NCBI GenBank assembly: GCA_030998225.1
Contig: JAPYXD010000701.1
Span: 11,888,501 to 11,952,500 of the forward strand
Length of the DNA: 64,000 nt
Source: Diplolepis rosae
Taxonomy: Eukaryota; Arthropoda; Insecta; Hymenoptera; Diplolepididae
Direction of reading: 5' to 3'
A program made the position numbers and the translations under genes. Of this stretch, positions 35,046-48,084 are shown piece by piece (position 1 is the first letter of the stretch; each line of letters opens with the position of its first letter). The notes beneath the pieces are model-generated. The model was not told where the DNA came from and ran no database searches. It worked only from the letters and a program-made list of their open reading frames with translations.

Positions 35046-35757
35046 TTCGTGCCATATTTATCAATATTATTGTTATAACATGTTACTATTCCATCGAGTC
35101 GTAATTGGACACACTCAATACTATTCTACAGACACTCGAAATACTTCTTTAGGACGTATTTTGCAAAAAATATCGTGTGTACCACGGAGGTTGGTCATTT
35201 TGGGACTCGACAAATGTTGACAAAATAATTTTAAAACACATCTTTCTAGTTTGCGGGTATGAATCTTTTGATTCGGTACGCCTGATCGTCAAAATATAAA
35301 AGTTTTAGTCAAATCTATCATAGAGTTTTTGAGGAAAGAAAACATTTTGCTAAAATAAGCATTTTCCCATTAAAATACATGTGAAAATCTAAACTTTGAC
35401 AAGTGTTTGTCTAAAAACTGTCCATCTTTCTGACATTTTTCTTTCGAATTTTTAGTTTGCAGGTTCGAAAATACAAGAACAAAATTTTTTTACAATTTTT
35501 TATCATAAGGCCATTTTTTGTACATTTGGTGCGGGGTCCTTTCAAACTAGTTGTGCCCCTTAATAATAAAAGTATATAACCAGTATTTTAGAAATGTTGA
35601 CAGCCAGCGTTGAAAATATGTTGGTTGCCAGTATTGATACAACGTTGGAAACTGGTGTTGTACCAACGCAGTACATAGTTATCATTTCGACTGTCCGCCA
35701 ACAGTCGGATTCCGACAGTCGGAAGTTGGTATCTAGCGTTGGATCGACGTTGGTCCG

Positions 35758-35805
35758 ATTGTTAATTTCTGCTTGGGTAGCCACCCAAGCAGAAATTAAC
35801 AATAT
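35758..35805. repeat. Perfect ~21-bp-arm palindrome
   Basis: GTTAATTTCTGCTTGGGT is followed after a few bases by ACCCAAGCAGAAATTAAC. Confidence 0.8.
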
Positions 35806-36311
35806 TTAATAGCAGTAAACAAATAGTCAGTTACTGTAACGGAAATCGATCTTTCAGTAGCATTAACAGATCATTTCAGTCATTATGCACGACTAACGAA
35901 CTTTTAAAATGGATTAACTGAACTGCGAATTTCGTTTGTTGTGAAAATTAACTAACTCACTTTATTTGATGTAACTGAATTTTCTTTTGATGACATTGGA
36001 TCGTAGGCGGTCTAACTAAAATTGATTTTACTCTCGTTCCCTTAATCTCTTTCTACCTACTTCTCCGCGGATGTAGCAAAAGTTTTCGGTCACCCGTACT
36101 CCGCCACATGACGCTCGGCGCCAACCTTCTGGCACGACGCAACCCTGGAAACGTGGAATCCCTTGCAAAAGAACCGGAATTGGGGATCAAGGCATACATA
36201 TTGGAAGCAGTCCTGGATTCGCAGTCAGCATTAAATACATATGTCTTGAAGCGAAAATACAAAATGCTTCCTGGACAAAATTTCTTAGATTCAAGAAAGT
36301 GTGTTTCTGAA

Positions 36312-36655
36312 CCAGTGTGGAAAAATTTCATGGCGCTTGCCAGCGCCAAACCAGACTGTCTGGTTGCCAGTTCTGGCAGTGACTATAAGACCTGGTCTGG
36401 GGCTGGCCAGAACTGTAATGTTTTTGTACGATCAGCCGCTGGTCAGCGACTGGCCAACCACAAGCCACAGGCTGCTTAGTCTCAACCCAGCGGCCACTCA
36501 AATACTAGTCAGCGGCTAGCCAGCCACAAGCCAGCGGCTAGTCAGCTACTAATTCGTGACTGGTTAGCCATTAATTGGTGTTCAGTTAATAAAATCTTGG
36601 TTGAAAAACCATTTCAATTGAACATTTATCGATTTCGATTAAAAATCCTAACCTC
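36312..36655 (+). repeat. CTGG/CCAG-rich element, subtype 2, right end lost
   Basis: Starts CCAGTGTGGAAAAATTTCATG. Internal GCCAGCCACAAGCCAGCGGC motifs are shared with 39273-39808 and 49729-50154. It is cut off near 36660 where the 180-bp repeat family begins. Open frames on both strands are products of its symmetry. Confidence 0.7.
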
Positions 36656-36663
36656 TCAAAGTA

Positions 36664-37845
36664 ATTCAATCTTTTTTTACATTCTCATCATGGATGAGAA
36701 GGTATTGGTTTTATGTGGAAAATGACTTTCGAAATTTTCATCAAATCTTTACGTTTTGAGACCTCCTGAGTCAGAAAAAATGGTTTTTACGAAAGTTTCT
36801 GTCTGTCTGTCTGTCTGTAGTAGGTCGTGTGCGGCATAACTCTCGATAGAATTATCAGATTGAATTGAGCTTTGGCACACTTTATCGGAGCCGAAAAAGT
36901 AAGGACAAGTTCGTTAACCAGCCACATCCAATCAAAATTGAGGGATTGAGCACTACTTTTGTGTTTTTGAAAATAACTTTTTGAAAAAAACAAAAATTCC
37001 AATACCGGTTTTTGATAGTGCTCATAAATCTCTACAAATTATCCTGATAACATTTTTTGATTAAATCAAAATTAGAAATGTTACAGCATATTCAAATTCG
37101 AAAAAAGTCAATATCAAAATTCCATTTTCCAGTTAAATTATACGAGATACGAAAAAACGTTATGATACAATATTATTTTCTACATAAAGACCTACAAATT
37201 TGAATTGTAACATTTTTTCATAAGATGCATATTTTTCTTTGTAATTTAAAAAAAAATTTTGAAAATCCAAAATTCAATTTTTTAACTATAATATGTGAAA
37301 TACGAAAAAAACGTAGAAAAACAAAGTTGTTCGTTTCAGAAAGATCTACAAGTTTCGTCTCACACAGTTTATGAAAAAATATATATTTTTGGTTTCAATT
37401 CCAAAAAATACGATTAAAATTCAAGAATTCCATTTTTTAGACAAAATATATGAGATACATAAAAAACGTTTAGATGAAAAATTATTTGCCTGAATGAGGT
37501 CTACACATTCTTATTGAGAAATTTCTCGACAGGATGTATATTTTATGTTTTGATTTTTAATATTGAAAAAATTCGATTTTTTTCACCAAAATATGTGAGA
37601 TACGAAATAAGCGTTGTTTTGCAAAATTGTTTCCTTAAATAAAGTCTATGATTGTTTTTCCTTTTTTAGATATTTGGAAGAAAATAAATTATTTTAATCA
37701 TGTAATTTATTAAGAAGTTACTGAAATGTATACAGAAAATCGAGCGCGAAGCGCGACGATCAAATCGCGCGCCCTAGGCGCGCTCAAACTTGCGAGCGAA
37801 GCGAGCTGCGCGCGATGAGAATGTGCCCGCGAAGCGGGCAGATTT
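36664..37845 (-). repeat. ~180-bp repeat family with GC-hairpin tail, copy 2
   Basis: Reverse orientation of 5376-6233: TTTACATTCTCATCATGG, (GTCT)n near 36802-36822, then four ~180-bp units with ATATGTGA.ATACGAAA motifs. It ends in hairpins GCGCGAAGCGCG, GCGAGCGAAGCGAGC and CCCGCGAAGCGGGC at 37742-37838. Confidence 0.72.
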
Positions 37846-39272
37846 TTATATTCTTCTTTATTAGATACACGGGGTTTGTAATTACCTTTTAATTAAGAAA
37901 TAGATCACCGTTTGACAAGAAACATTCCACTTTCATGCGTCAAAAAAGGAGATACTATTAATTTTTCAAAACTTTTCCCAATGAAACACCAATGACGTAT
38001 AAAGTCTCATCGATCCACAACGAGACAGAAATTGTAAATTTAATGGATTCGACTGAATGGTTCGTTTAAATATTTTATTTGCTTTTCAATGTTAATTGAT
38101 TTTATTATTCATTTGCTTCAATATTAGATTAAGTACAGTGTGAAATTATGTTATTTTTTAATAAACAAAAGAAGAATAGGGAATAAATTTGCATAAGTTT
38201 TTTCAAGTTTTATAATTTTCATTTGATTTTTCATCAGATAATATTTTTTCTACTTAAATCAATTCATCATCATCTGTTGTAAATTACTTGCTTATCGTTG
38301 AATTATCAGAATAGTTTTTAGACTGCACTGAGAGAAATAGATCGTACCATTTCTTATCTTGAAAGTATCACTATGGCATAGCAATCTAATGATATGAAGG
38401 TTTCATATCTAGATATTGAACCTTGTAAAATTCAAATTTACAATTTTAATATCTTGAATATTCAAACTGATCATTCGAATTTTATGGAATTAATATAAAA
38501 TGTATAAACGGCTATTCCAAATCCAACAATCTTTCAATTATTTATTTCAATTATAATATGAATAATTATTTATTTTTAGTTATCATTATTTATATAAAAA
38601 ATATGAATAATATATAATTATAGAATAAAAAAATTACTCATAAATATTTAATTAGCCAATTAGAAAAAAGCAGGGTGTAAAAGTCAGGATTTTTAAAGCT
38701 CTGAATACCTTTCTTCTGTATCGTTCGTTGCACTAAATTTTAAAACGGGATTCGAATTTAAAAAGTTTTCCGATTGATTTTGAAAAAGAAGGAGAAAGAG
38801 GAAATCCGCAAGGACTAAAATGGAAACTGGAGCGTTGACAAAAACGCTTTTACTTCCGCATCTCTAATTCGAAGCGCAATCTGATCTACTCTACAAATTC
38901 CAACCACATTGGCCATCTGAAATGAACTGAAAACCGAACTCTCTCATTAGCCGTGAATAAAACAGAAAACAAAACTTTAATTATTTTTAATTAGCCATAC
39001 TACGAGAATGAATTGTTAACCGACAGCTGCATTTTACTTAATGCGTTATAATATAAACTTTCCTCTTCGCAAAAGTAAAAAAAATTAATTGGACTGAATA
39101 CCTAAACAACAAATTTGCTAAATATATTTGAAACTATAATCTTTATTCACGTCTTTCTGAATGAATGCAATTTGTATTTAATGGAAGGCATTCTGCTTCA
39201 ATAAAGATGGATTCAAATCATGAAATTTCCCTTTTCAAAGGATATTTATAAGAGAAAATTTGAAAATCAATA
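37846..39272. other. Intergenic, nothing recognised
   Basis: AT-rich. No coding motif or paired repeat seen. Confidence 0.4.
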
Positions 39273-39808
39273 CCCGTGTGGGAAAATTCCATGGGAGTCT
39301 ATTGTCTGATCTGGCCCAGGTCTGATAACGTCCAGACCGGCTAGTCTGGAAGTTCTGGTCTGGCTCAGATCTGGTGCTGGTCAGCATTCCATGACTAAAA
39401 AGTTTGTATGTGGCGAACGAAATTTTTTTTTACAAGTTTCGAAAAATTCCTAGGTAAGTAAGTTGTTTTTAGAAACATTTATTACGCGACCGGAAACAAG
39501 TATCTCTTTTTTGCAAATATTGCTACTACTTACTTTATGATTTTTAATCGAAGTCGATAAATGTTGAATTAAAATGGTTTTTCAACCAAAACTTTATTAA
39601 CTGACCACCAATTAGTGGCTAACCAGCCGCGAATTCGTGGCTGACTAGCCGCTGGCTTGTGGATGGCCAGCCGCTGCCTAGCGGCTGATCGTACAAAAAC
39701 GTTACAGTTCTGGCTAGCCCCAGACCAGGCCTTATAGTCAGCGCCAGAACTGGAAATCAGACAGTCTGATCTGGCGCTGGCCAGCGCCATGAAATTTTTC
39801 TACACGGG
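39273..39808 (-). repeat. CTGG/CCAG-rich element, subtype 2, full length
   Basis: CCCGTGTGGGAAAATTCCATG at the left mirrors CATGAAATTTTTCTACACGGG at the right. Opposite orientation to the copies at 36312 and 49729. It carries an extra ~190 bp near 39390-39580. Confidence 0.72.
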
Positions 39809-40426
39809 TTATCTCTGGAAGTTCTAAACCCTTCATAAAGTTCTTTTTAATCTTTGTAAAAGATTGTAAGGAATGTAAATATGTGCACTAGAAAAAATAG
39901 TTTGTTGAACCAACTATTTTCGTTTGTAAACTCCACCTCAGCCATACTTTATTAGTTAGCACAACTACTTTCCTTGTTTGCGTTACTATCTGTATTGTTA
40001 TCACGAGAACTCAGATAGTAAAGCCAACAGAGAATATAATTGTACCAACCAATAAAGTAGATACGGCATCTTTTACAAATTCAAGTATTCAAGTTATTAA
40101 GGGGTTTCATCACTTTTGAGCCTCCAAAATAGTTTTATTTTTATGATTTATTTTCAGACAGATAACAAAACTTGAAGCAATTAAAATTTATAGGGTTTAT
40201 TAACTAATATATCAACTTTATAAAAATAAATTTTCTATCAAGAAGTAGAAAATGGCGGCTAAGTATTGTCGTGTCCAAAAAAAAAATTTTTTTTCGGAGG
40301 TACTCCACGGTAAGAAATTCTAAAAATTGAGATTTCCACCTGCAACAAGAGGACAAATTTTTTCCTAATTTTTATGAAATTGCCCAGTGAAGTACCCAAG
40401 ATTATAAAATAAATAAATAAATAATT
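39809..40426. other. Intergenic, nothing recognised
   Basis: AT-rich sequence without recognised features. Confidence 0.35.
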
Positions 40427-41555
40427 AAGCGCGTCATTTAAAATACTTCAAATATCATTTGTTTCTTGTTTATTATAAATAATGGTATTTTTGATAATAT
40501 AAATAACCATTACCTCTGATTTAAGCAATTCCGAGCAAAAGATTGAAAATTAATTAACTCTTCGCTAAACAAAGAATTAAGATGACAAATGTTAATTTCA
40601 TTTACAGAATAGTAATTTGATTATTCAATATTTTTCTCAGGATTTCTTAATTTCAATATAATAGTTGTTTATATAACTCAAAATATCATATCATATATCA
40701 ATATCAATATCATGATTTGTAGAATCAAAATAGACCGAAAATATTTCGAAATGGGGTAAAGTAGGAGCTAGTAATAGATAGTATAGCAAGAAGTCGCAAA
40801 GTAGAGGTAAAAGTTCTACTTGGAGCGGTAAAATCGCGCCATATTTCGACACGGGGCTCCTTTATTTCTGAGTTGGAATATGTGAATTTCCAAATTTTAA
40901 TTTCTACTTCAGAATACTTTGCTGAAAGTTACTTCAGACTTTAACTTACCATTAGAGCTCTGGTTGTGCACCACATCAGTAACATTTTGACTTAATATGA
41001 TATTTCATTGTTTTAGAGCTGATGAGAGGAGAATTAAATTTAAAAATTAAATAAGTACACATGAATTACTAAATATCTTGACTTTTTTTATTCCAAACAA
41101 TCACTTCACATTGAAATCCAAATTTTGCTAGGGTAGTACACACTCCAAACAGTAATCAACGGTTAAAATACGTTAATTAAAGTTTTTGAAACTCATTATG
41201 CATACGTCGTGCAAAGCGCTCGATTAGTTTCTTTTCACCGCGCGATTTCGAATTCTAAAAATACAATGTTTATTTTTGTTTACTATAAATAGTGATATTT
41301 TGACTTATATAACCAACTATTATATTGAAATTAAGAAGTCCTGAGAAAAATATTGATTAATCAAATTACTATTCTGTAAATGAAATTAACCTTTGTCATT
41401 TTAATTCTTTATTTACCGAAAAGGTAATTAATTATTCAATGTTTTGCTCGGAATTGCTTAATTCAGATGAAATGGTTATTTATACAAGTAAAAATTCTAT
41501 TATTTATAATAAACATGAAAAACATAATTTTTTAAGGATTTTAAATGACGCGCTT
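40427..41555. repeat. Foldback repeat, ~270-bp arms
   Basis: AAGCGCGTCATTTAAAAT at the left mirrors ATTTTAAATGACGCGCTT at the right. The arms are 40427-40700 and about 41275-41555. The 570-bp core is non-coding. Confidence 0.72.
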
Positions 41556-41596
41556 GAAACAACCAATCAGGTGCCTTGCGTGACGTCTGCGTAGTA

Positions 41597-42573
41597 ACAC
41601 GTGGATCAATAAGTCCTGGGACTAACTAGGAAAAACACATTTTTTTGGCAAAACTCGACTTTATTCATCAACATAGTCTCCTTCAAAAGCAACACAATCA
41701 GTCCAGCGCTTCTCTAACATTTCAATACCTTTCTTGTAGAACGATTTATCTTTGGCCTCGAAATACTTTTTTCTTCTTCATTTGGAGCCGTTTCTCACCG
41801 ATTTCATTATTCAAATGCATCAATTGGCCAATGTAACGTTCGCTATTGATCGTATTGCCTTTTTCAAGGTAGTCGATGAACAAAACTCCATGAGCATCCC
41901 AAAATACTGAGGTCATAACCTTACCGGCCCACATTTGCGTTTTCGGCCGCTTTGGACGCGTCTCACCGACTGCAGTCCACTCGGCTGACACGTTGTCGTT
42001 TTCTATCGACCGCAAGCAAACGTGGCACCCACTTTGACAACAGCTTCCTCATAGACAAATGTTCATGCAAAGTTCATGCACCACCCGTGAAGTTTAAAGC
42101 CGAAAGGCGGTTCCGCGGGCGGTGTATTGGTTCGAGAGAGGGGGTTTTTTGGTTTTACCAGGTATGCCTAGACCCGTCCTAGGAGAGTCCTGTACAACGT
42201 CTATAAAAGATTTCGCCATTTTTCCTCCTCACCAAAAAAAAAAAAAAAAAAAACTCAGCATACCACCGACAAATAGTTGTTTTTGATTGAGCAGAGTCCC
42301 CGTAGCACTTTTCATGCTATTGCTGAGCTTGTACTGTGTTTTTTTTCATCAAAAAGCAATGGTAAATCAACACACGAAATTATTTCGAATCCATTGTTTT
42401 GAGAATATCAAGACTAGCGTCACTTGAATCACTGTAACTCGTGGACCAAACATCATAATGTCATGAAATTCTGACAGGTATCTTTTGAAGGTTGGTACTC
42501 ATGAAAAACCATACAGAACTTTTGTTGGCAACGCCATCTATGTGTCAGTCCCGGGACTTATTGATCCACGTGT
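41597..42573 (-). mobile_element. Irritans-type mariner, internally deleted
   Basis: Ends ACACGTGGATCAATAAGTCC and their mirror, TA at 41595-41596 and 42574-42575, 977 bp. The minus frame has SAEWTAVGETRPKRPKTQ, VFWDAHGVLFIDYLEKGNT and MKKKKV, joined by deletion to YFEAKDKSFYKKGIEMLEKRW and ending in DYVDE. The second and third catalytic Asp are missing. An A19-20 run lies near 42234. Confidence 0.82.
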
Positions 42574-42749
42574 TAATGTGCGGAGTCCGCGTTGGGAGAA
42601 CGTGGAGTGGTCAAGTAGGGTTTGTCATGGTTCACTTGAGCCCCTACATAGCCTCTACTTCAGGAAGAATTGGAAATTTGTTCCTGTAAGAGTTGCTAAG
42701 GAGGGGGTAAAATTGCATTGAATCAGCTTCTACTTTCAAACTCGTACTC

Positions 42750-43400
42750 CCTACAAATATGCGTATGAACTCGTATCGACTCGGGATTCTTCATCATGTT
42801 GTCTAGTTGGTTATAGTAGGTCTCTGCTGTGATAAATTGACCAGGTATAATGAAGCTTTAAACCGTGACCGCTCCATCAAGTAGTAACCTTGAGCTTCTT
42901 TTGACGAATGTTTGGTTTTGAGCTATGTTTTGGTGCTTCATCCTTATTTATTCTGATTCATCACGAGTAACGATACGATGCAGAAAAGGCTCTCTTTTAT
43001 TCCACGAAAGCAAAGAAACACAAGCATTGAAACGCTTTTTCATCTGATGTGCGTTTAATTCATGTAGAACCCATCTGTTAAGCTTTTCTACTTTATTGAT
43101 TTGACGTAAATGATTCAATATGGTTGGGATAGAAACATTGAATTTCGATGCTAACTTGCAAGTATTTTGAGATGTGCCACTTTCTACAATAGCTTTCAGT
43201 TCATCATTATTTACTTTGGGTTGGGGTCTTTCACGTGCTCTATTTTTAAGACAGAAATACCCAGAACGAATTTGATCCTTTTTGAACGCATAATCAATAT
43301 TTTTCTCGTTCCAAGGATGACCTTTGAAGAAGCCTTCCTAGTTTGCAGAAGCTTAAAACTGGTGTTATACAAGCTTCATATTCTTTTTTAGAACTGGCAT
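42750..43400 (-). mobile_element. Cecropia-type (Hsmar1-like) mariner relic
   Basis: The minus strand reads RARERPQPKVNNDELKAIVE, SIPTILNHLRQINKVEKLN, RWVLHELNAHQMKKRFNACV and EPFLHRIVTRDES (first Asp region), then breaks. PGQFITAETYYNQLD follows near 42840. Stops and frameshifts; no TIR found. Confidence 0.7.
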
Positions 43401-43575
43401 TGTGACATTTATTAGCACTTTTTTTATGATTACTTATACATATATTTTTTATTGTTTATACGTATATTAATAATTGTCAAGAGAAACTTTTTGAGCCGAT
43501 GAATTTGTTGATACAAATGCGAATTCTATTTTGGAAATATAAATTATTTATAAAGTCAGTCACTTAAGAGCATAC

Positions 43576-44215
43576 CCCGTGCAAAAAAATTTCATGGCGC
43601 TGGCCAGATCCAGACTAGAGCATCTAAAACCCAGTTCTGATGCTGGCTTGGCAATCTAGTCTTGGGATGGACAGAATTGTAACGTTCATGTCAGATCAAA
43701 GTCCAGACGGACTTACCAGCTGCTAGTCAGTTTGAAGGCAGCGGCTAATCGGCTACTTGTTGGCGGCTGGATAGAACAGTCAGTGGCTGACGGGTAAGGT
43801 GTTGGGGCAGAGGGGGAGGTAATGCAAGAATAGAAAAATCTGAATCCAAAATCAGAATCAGTCTATCACGTCAGGATTTTGAGATATTTGAGGCTTTGTG
43901 CTCGAAAAATGATGTTTTTAGCTACATTTGAAGTTATGTACAGGGCGCAACAAATTGTTTTGGTTTTTTTCTCAAATTTCATCATTTATCACTACTTTTT
44001 TCCTTTTAAATGAGCTATTGAATAGTCACGAGCGATTTTCACAGACTTGGGATGGACTAGACTTTCAAGACTACACTTGGAATTTTTGTTTATGGGTGCC
44101 TAATTAGCTCCAGCCCCGGGCCAGATTAGACTGTCAAGAAGACACTAAGACATTTTTTTCATACAAGTCTGACCAACGCCAGATCTGTGCCAGACATCAC
44201 ACTAGATTTATTTAT
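43576..44215 (+). repeat. CTGG/CCAG-rich element, subtype 1
   Basis: Starts CCCGTGCAAAAAAATTTCATG then GCGCTGGCCAGATCCAGACTAG as in 26585. Right end approximate. Confidence 0.6.
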
Positions 44216-45160
44216 CTACGATTGTTTAGGGGGGCCCCTTATCCTTAATGCAATGTAAAGACAAACTATTTGCCATTACTTTATCGACGGTACGATGAGT
44301 AAACATTGAGATGTTTGCATTTTCTTTTAGATCAAGGACATCATATTCAAGTGTTTGAATTAGTATTAGAATAAATGTTCTCTACAATTAACCCGCTGTC
44401 GCTCTTACTTAACTTATTTTCACGGAAATCGTTCAATAAGTCCTTAGAAAAAGATAGAAAAACAAATTATTTTGTGTCAATTTTTTTTTTTATTTTTGAA
44501 CATAATCTCCGTTTAACTCCATACACATCTCTATATACATCCAAACGTTTCTCCAACTTTTTAAAGCCGTCTAAAACATAGGATTTCGGAATGTCCTCAA
44601 TATAGCCATCTGTTTAGGCGATGACCTCTTCCTTCGACGTGAACCGTTTTGCGCCGAGCCATTTTTTCAAGATTGGACATAAAAAAAGTCACTAGGGGCC
44701 AAATCCGGTAAATACGGTGGATGTTTTAATAATTCGAATTTTAATTCCATACTTTTGGCCATCGAAACCGAGCAGGTGTGGACTCGTGCATTGTCTTGAT
44801 GGAAGAGCATCTATTTCTTTTTAAAATAAGGACGTTTTTTTCTTGATTTCTTCACTCAGCCAGTGCAATAATGACGCAAAATACCCTCCAGTTATCGTTT
44901 GTCCTTTTTCCAAGTAATCGGTGTAGAGGATCCCGCATGCATTCCAGAAAACCGTGGCTTGCCGGACAATTTTATCGTCTTCGCCTTTTTCGGAGCCCGT
45001 TCGCCTTCAAAAACCCACTATTTTGATTGTTCCTTTGTCTCTGGAGTGTAGTCGTGTATCCATATTTCGTCCACAGTTATGTATCGACGTAAAAATTCGT
45101 CAGGATTGCGATGGAAAAGCGCCAAAATAGCCTCAGAGTTGACCATACGATTGCGTTTAA

Positions 45161-46583
45161 CCCGTTTCCGCCGAAAACGCCACTCGCGGTACATCGGTCT
45201 TCGGAAGCTCATAACTAATGCTGTAGGCTTCAAAAAATTCAGAGAGACATATTTTTAAAGCTTAAGACCGGCCCTTTCCCATAGCGAACTCAAAATTGCT
45301 TCAACATATTATTAATTATGAAAAAGTTTTGTTTAAACCAAAAAAAGCATGATTTTTCCGCTCTCCTTTTTTTTTTAAACTGAGTTTTCAAGAGTTTTCC
45401 TGTCAGCAATCAACCTGCAACCACTGCAATCGGTGGAATAAATGTGTGAGCTTTGAGAATCCATGGTTTGAAGTTCGATTTTAGGCCTTGGTATTTTCAA
45501 AATGGCGCCCTAACCGAAAATTTTTTTCAAATACATTTATGATTTTTTAAATCGAAAACTATGAACTTTCGGTGAAAACACCAAGAGTGAAACAGTCCTT
45601 AAAATTACTCAAAGAATGTACTTAAATTTTTCCAACTGGTTTCGAGAAATTTTTTTATTTTTTGTAAATGGTTAATTTTTGTAAAATCCAAAAATTGTTC
45701 AAAACGCTTCCAAAAAATTATCTTGTATTCTTCGGCTAATTCGTGAAACATTTTATGCTTTCCAGTTTTTGTTTTAAGTTTATTGCTGTCAAAAGAAATT
45801 CCTCATTTCAAAATACTATTGTCAAAAAACTCCTATCGTCTGTCTGCCATAAACAAAGTCTACGTTGCCCAACTATCATCATCGTAAAGGTTCACGAATA
45901 TAGATAGACTTTTTCGTTGTTTTCTTTAGATTTTTTTTATCACTTGAAAAATGATAACAATTTTTTTTTAAATGAACAAATATAAAAAAAATAAAATCAC
46001 GAATTAGCCAAAGAATCCAAAATAATTTTTAGGAAGCGTTTTGAACAATTTTTGGATTTTGCAAAAATTAACCATTTACAAAAAATAAAAAAATTCCTCG
46101 AAAGCAGTTGGAAAAATTTAAGGGCATTCTTTGAGTAATTTCAAGAACTTTTTCACTCCTGGTGTTTTCACCGAAAGTTCATAGTTTTCAATTTAAAAAA
46201 TCATAAATGTATTTGAAAAAAAATTTCGGTTCGGGCGCCATTTTGAAAATACCAAGGCCTAAAATCGAACTTTGAACCATGGGTTCTTAAAGTTCAGACA
46301 TTTATTCCACCGACTGAAAAGGTCCCAGGTTGATTGCTAACAGGAAAGCTCTTGAAAACTCAGTTTTAAAAAAAAGAGAGCGGAAAAATCATGCTTTTTT
46401 TTGTTTAAACAAAATTTGTTCATAATTAATAATATGTTGAAGCAATTTTTGAGTTCGCTATGGGAAAGGGCCGGTCTTAAGCTTTAAAAATATGTCTCTC
46501 TGAATTTTTTTTTAAGCCTACAGCATTAGTTATGAGCTCCCGAAGACCAATGTACCGCGAGTGGCGTTTTCGGCGGAAACGGG
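45161..46583. mobile_element. 1.42-kb TTAA-flanked foldback (piggyBac-like)
   Basis: CCCGTTTCCGCCGAAAACGC and its mirror GCGTTTTCGGCGGAAACGGG are flanked by TTAA at 45157-45160 and 46584-46587. The arms are about 590 bp with a ~240-bp centre. No transposase. CCC termini plus TTAA fit piggyBac mobilisation. Confidence 0.82.
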
Positions 46584-46596
46584 TTAATCTCCTCTA

Positions 46597-47554
46597 CCAG
46601 GGGTATTATTTAAAGTTTGCCTGTTTTTTCAATAAAGAAAACACTTAATTCTCAAGGGAATCTCAAAAAAATTTTATTTATAGTATTGACGATTGGATTC
46701 TACACATTTTGCCCATCTTTCAGGCGCGTTGTCATGTTGTAGGATAACTTTGCCATGTCTTGGGGCCCATTCCGGCCGTTTTTCAATCAACGCATGATTC
46801 AAATTGGTAATTTATTGTCGGTAGCGATCCGTATTCACCGTCTCACCAGGTTTTAATAACTCGAAGTACACCATACCACACTGGTCCCACCAAACACAGA
46901 GCATTGTCTTACGGACAAAGCGATTTGGCCTTGGAGTCGATGGGCCGACCTCACCAGGTGAAAGCCATGATTTTTTCCGCTTCGGGTTCTCGAAATAAAT
47001 CCATTTTTCGTTCCCCGCGACAATTCGATGCAGAAAAGATTTCTTTTCGAACCGTTGAAGCAGCATTTCACAAATGGTTTTTCGAATTTCCATTTAGTGT
47101 TTATGCCAATTGTTGATGCGATTGGGTTGGGTCTTCATCCAATAACGCCTGCAACTCCTCGACTTCGAACTTTTTCGTTGCACCAGGATGTTCATTGTCT
47201 GTTAAATCGAAATCTCCACTTTTAGGTTGACGAAACCATGTCTCACATGTTCTAATCACTGGAGCATGTTCACCATAAGTTTCTACCAGCAATGGATGAG
47301 CTTCAACTGCTTTTTTCTTTTGATGAAATAAGAAAAGCAACGAATGCCGCAAATGCGATTTACTTGGAACGAAACTCGACATATTCACTGAGGTAAACAA
47401 CTATGATGCTATTATTTTGGCAAAATGTAATTGTGTATTTTTGAAGGTTATTGTCCATAGAAAAATATGACATAGATGCCAAATCATAGAAATTTTTACA
47501 TATCTCTAGCGACATCTATGAGTAAAACCGGCAAATTTTAACTAACGCCCCTGG
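46597..47554 (-). mobile_element. Mauritiana-type mariner, inserted in another mariner
   Basis: CCAGGGGTATTATTTAAAG and its mirror, TA at 46595-46596 and 47555-47556, 958 bp. The minus strand reads MSSFVPSKSHLRHSLLFLF, VEAHPLLVETYGEHAP, KSGDFDLTDNEHPGATKKFE, RIVAGNEKWIYFENPKRKK (first Asp changed to Asn) and MLCVWWDQCGMVYFELLKPG. HDNA is then joined by deletion to PERWAKCVESNRQYYK, removing the third Asp. Frameshifted near 47100. Confidence 0.85.
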
Positions 47555-48084
47555 TAAAAGTAAACGTGGCACCCATCTTGTCGAGATTTTTTTCACACCC
47601 AATTTTTCGTGGAAAATTGAAAACACTGTACGTTGCGATATGCCTGTGGCCTCAACTATTTCGCGCGCTTTGATTCGTCGATCACTCAAAACATATCGTG
47701 GATTTTGTCAATCATTTCGTAGGTAGTCACTTCCACTGGACGTCCCGAACGATGTTTATCTTTTGTGGGTGTACGGCCACGTTTAAACTCATTCACCCAA
47801 TTGTAAACAGTTTCAAAGACAGGAGCAGATGTGCCATGGACTTCATTCAACTCAGCTTCAATCTCTTTCGGTGTTGAGCCTTTCAAATATAAGTCTTTAA
47901 TCACCGCTCGAAACTTACTTTTTCTATTTTTCTAGATACACTAAAGTTTTTTGCTTCAATTAACAATGAAAATGAAAGCATGTGATGGATATAACTGAGA
48001 CTTTAACAGTTGTCTAGTGAGTAATGATGCTTACTGAAACAAAACCATTTTCGATACTACAAGCACCATCTTTTTGCTTTTTAG

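Noticed and set aside
36053..36519. Overlapping open frames on both strands
   Set aside because: They come from the GC-richer, self-complementary CTGG/CCAG repeat and its flank, not from coding constraint.
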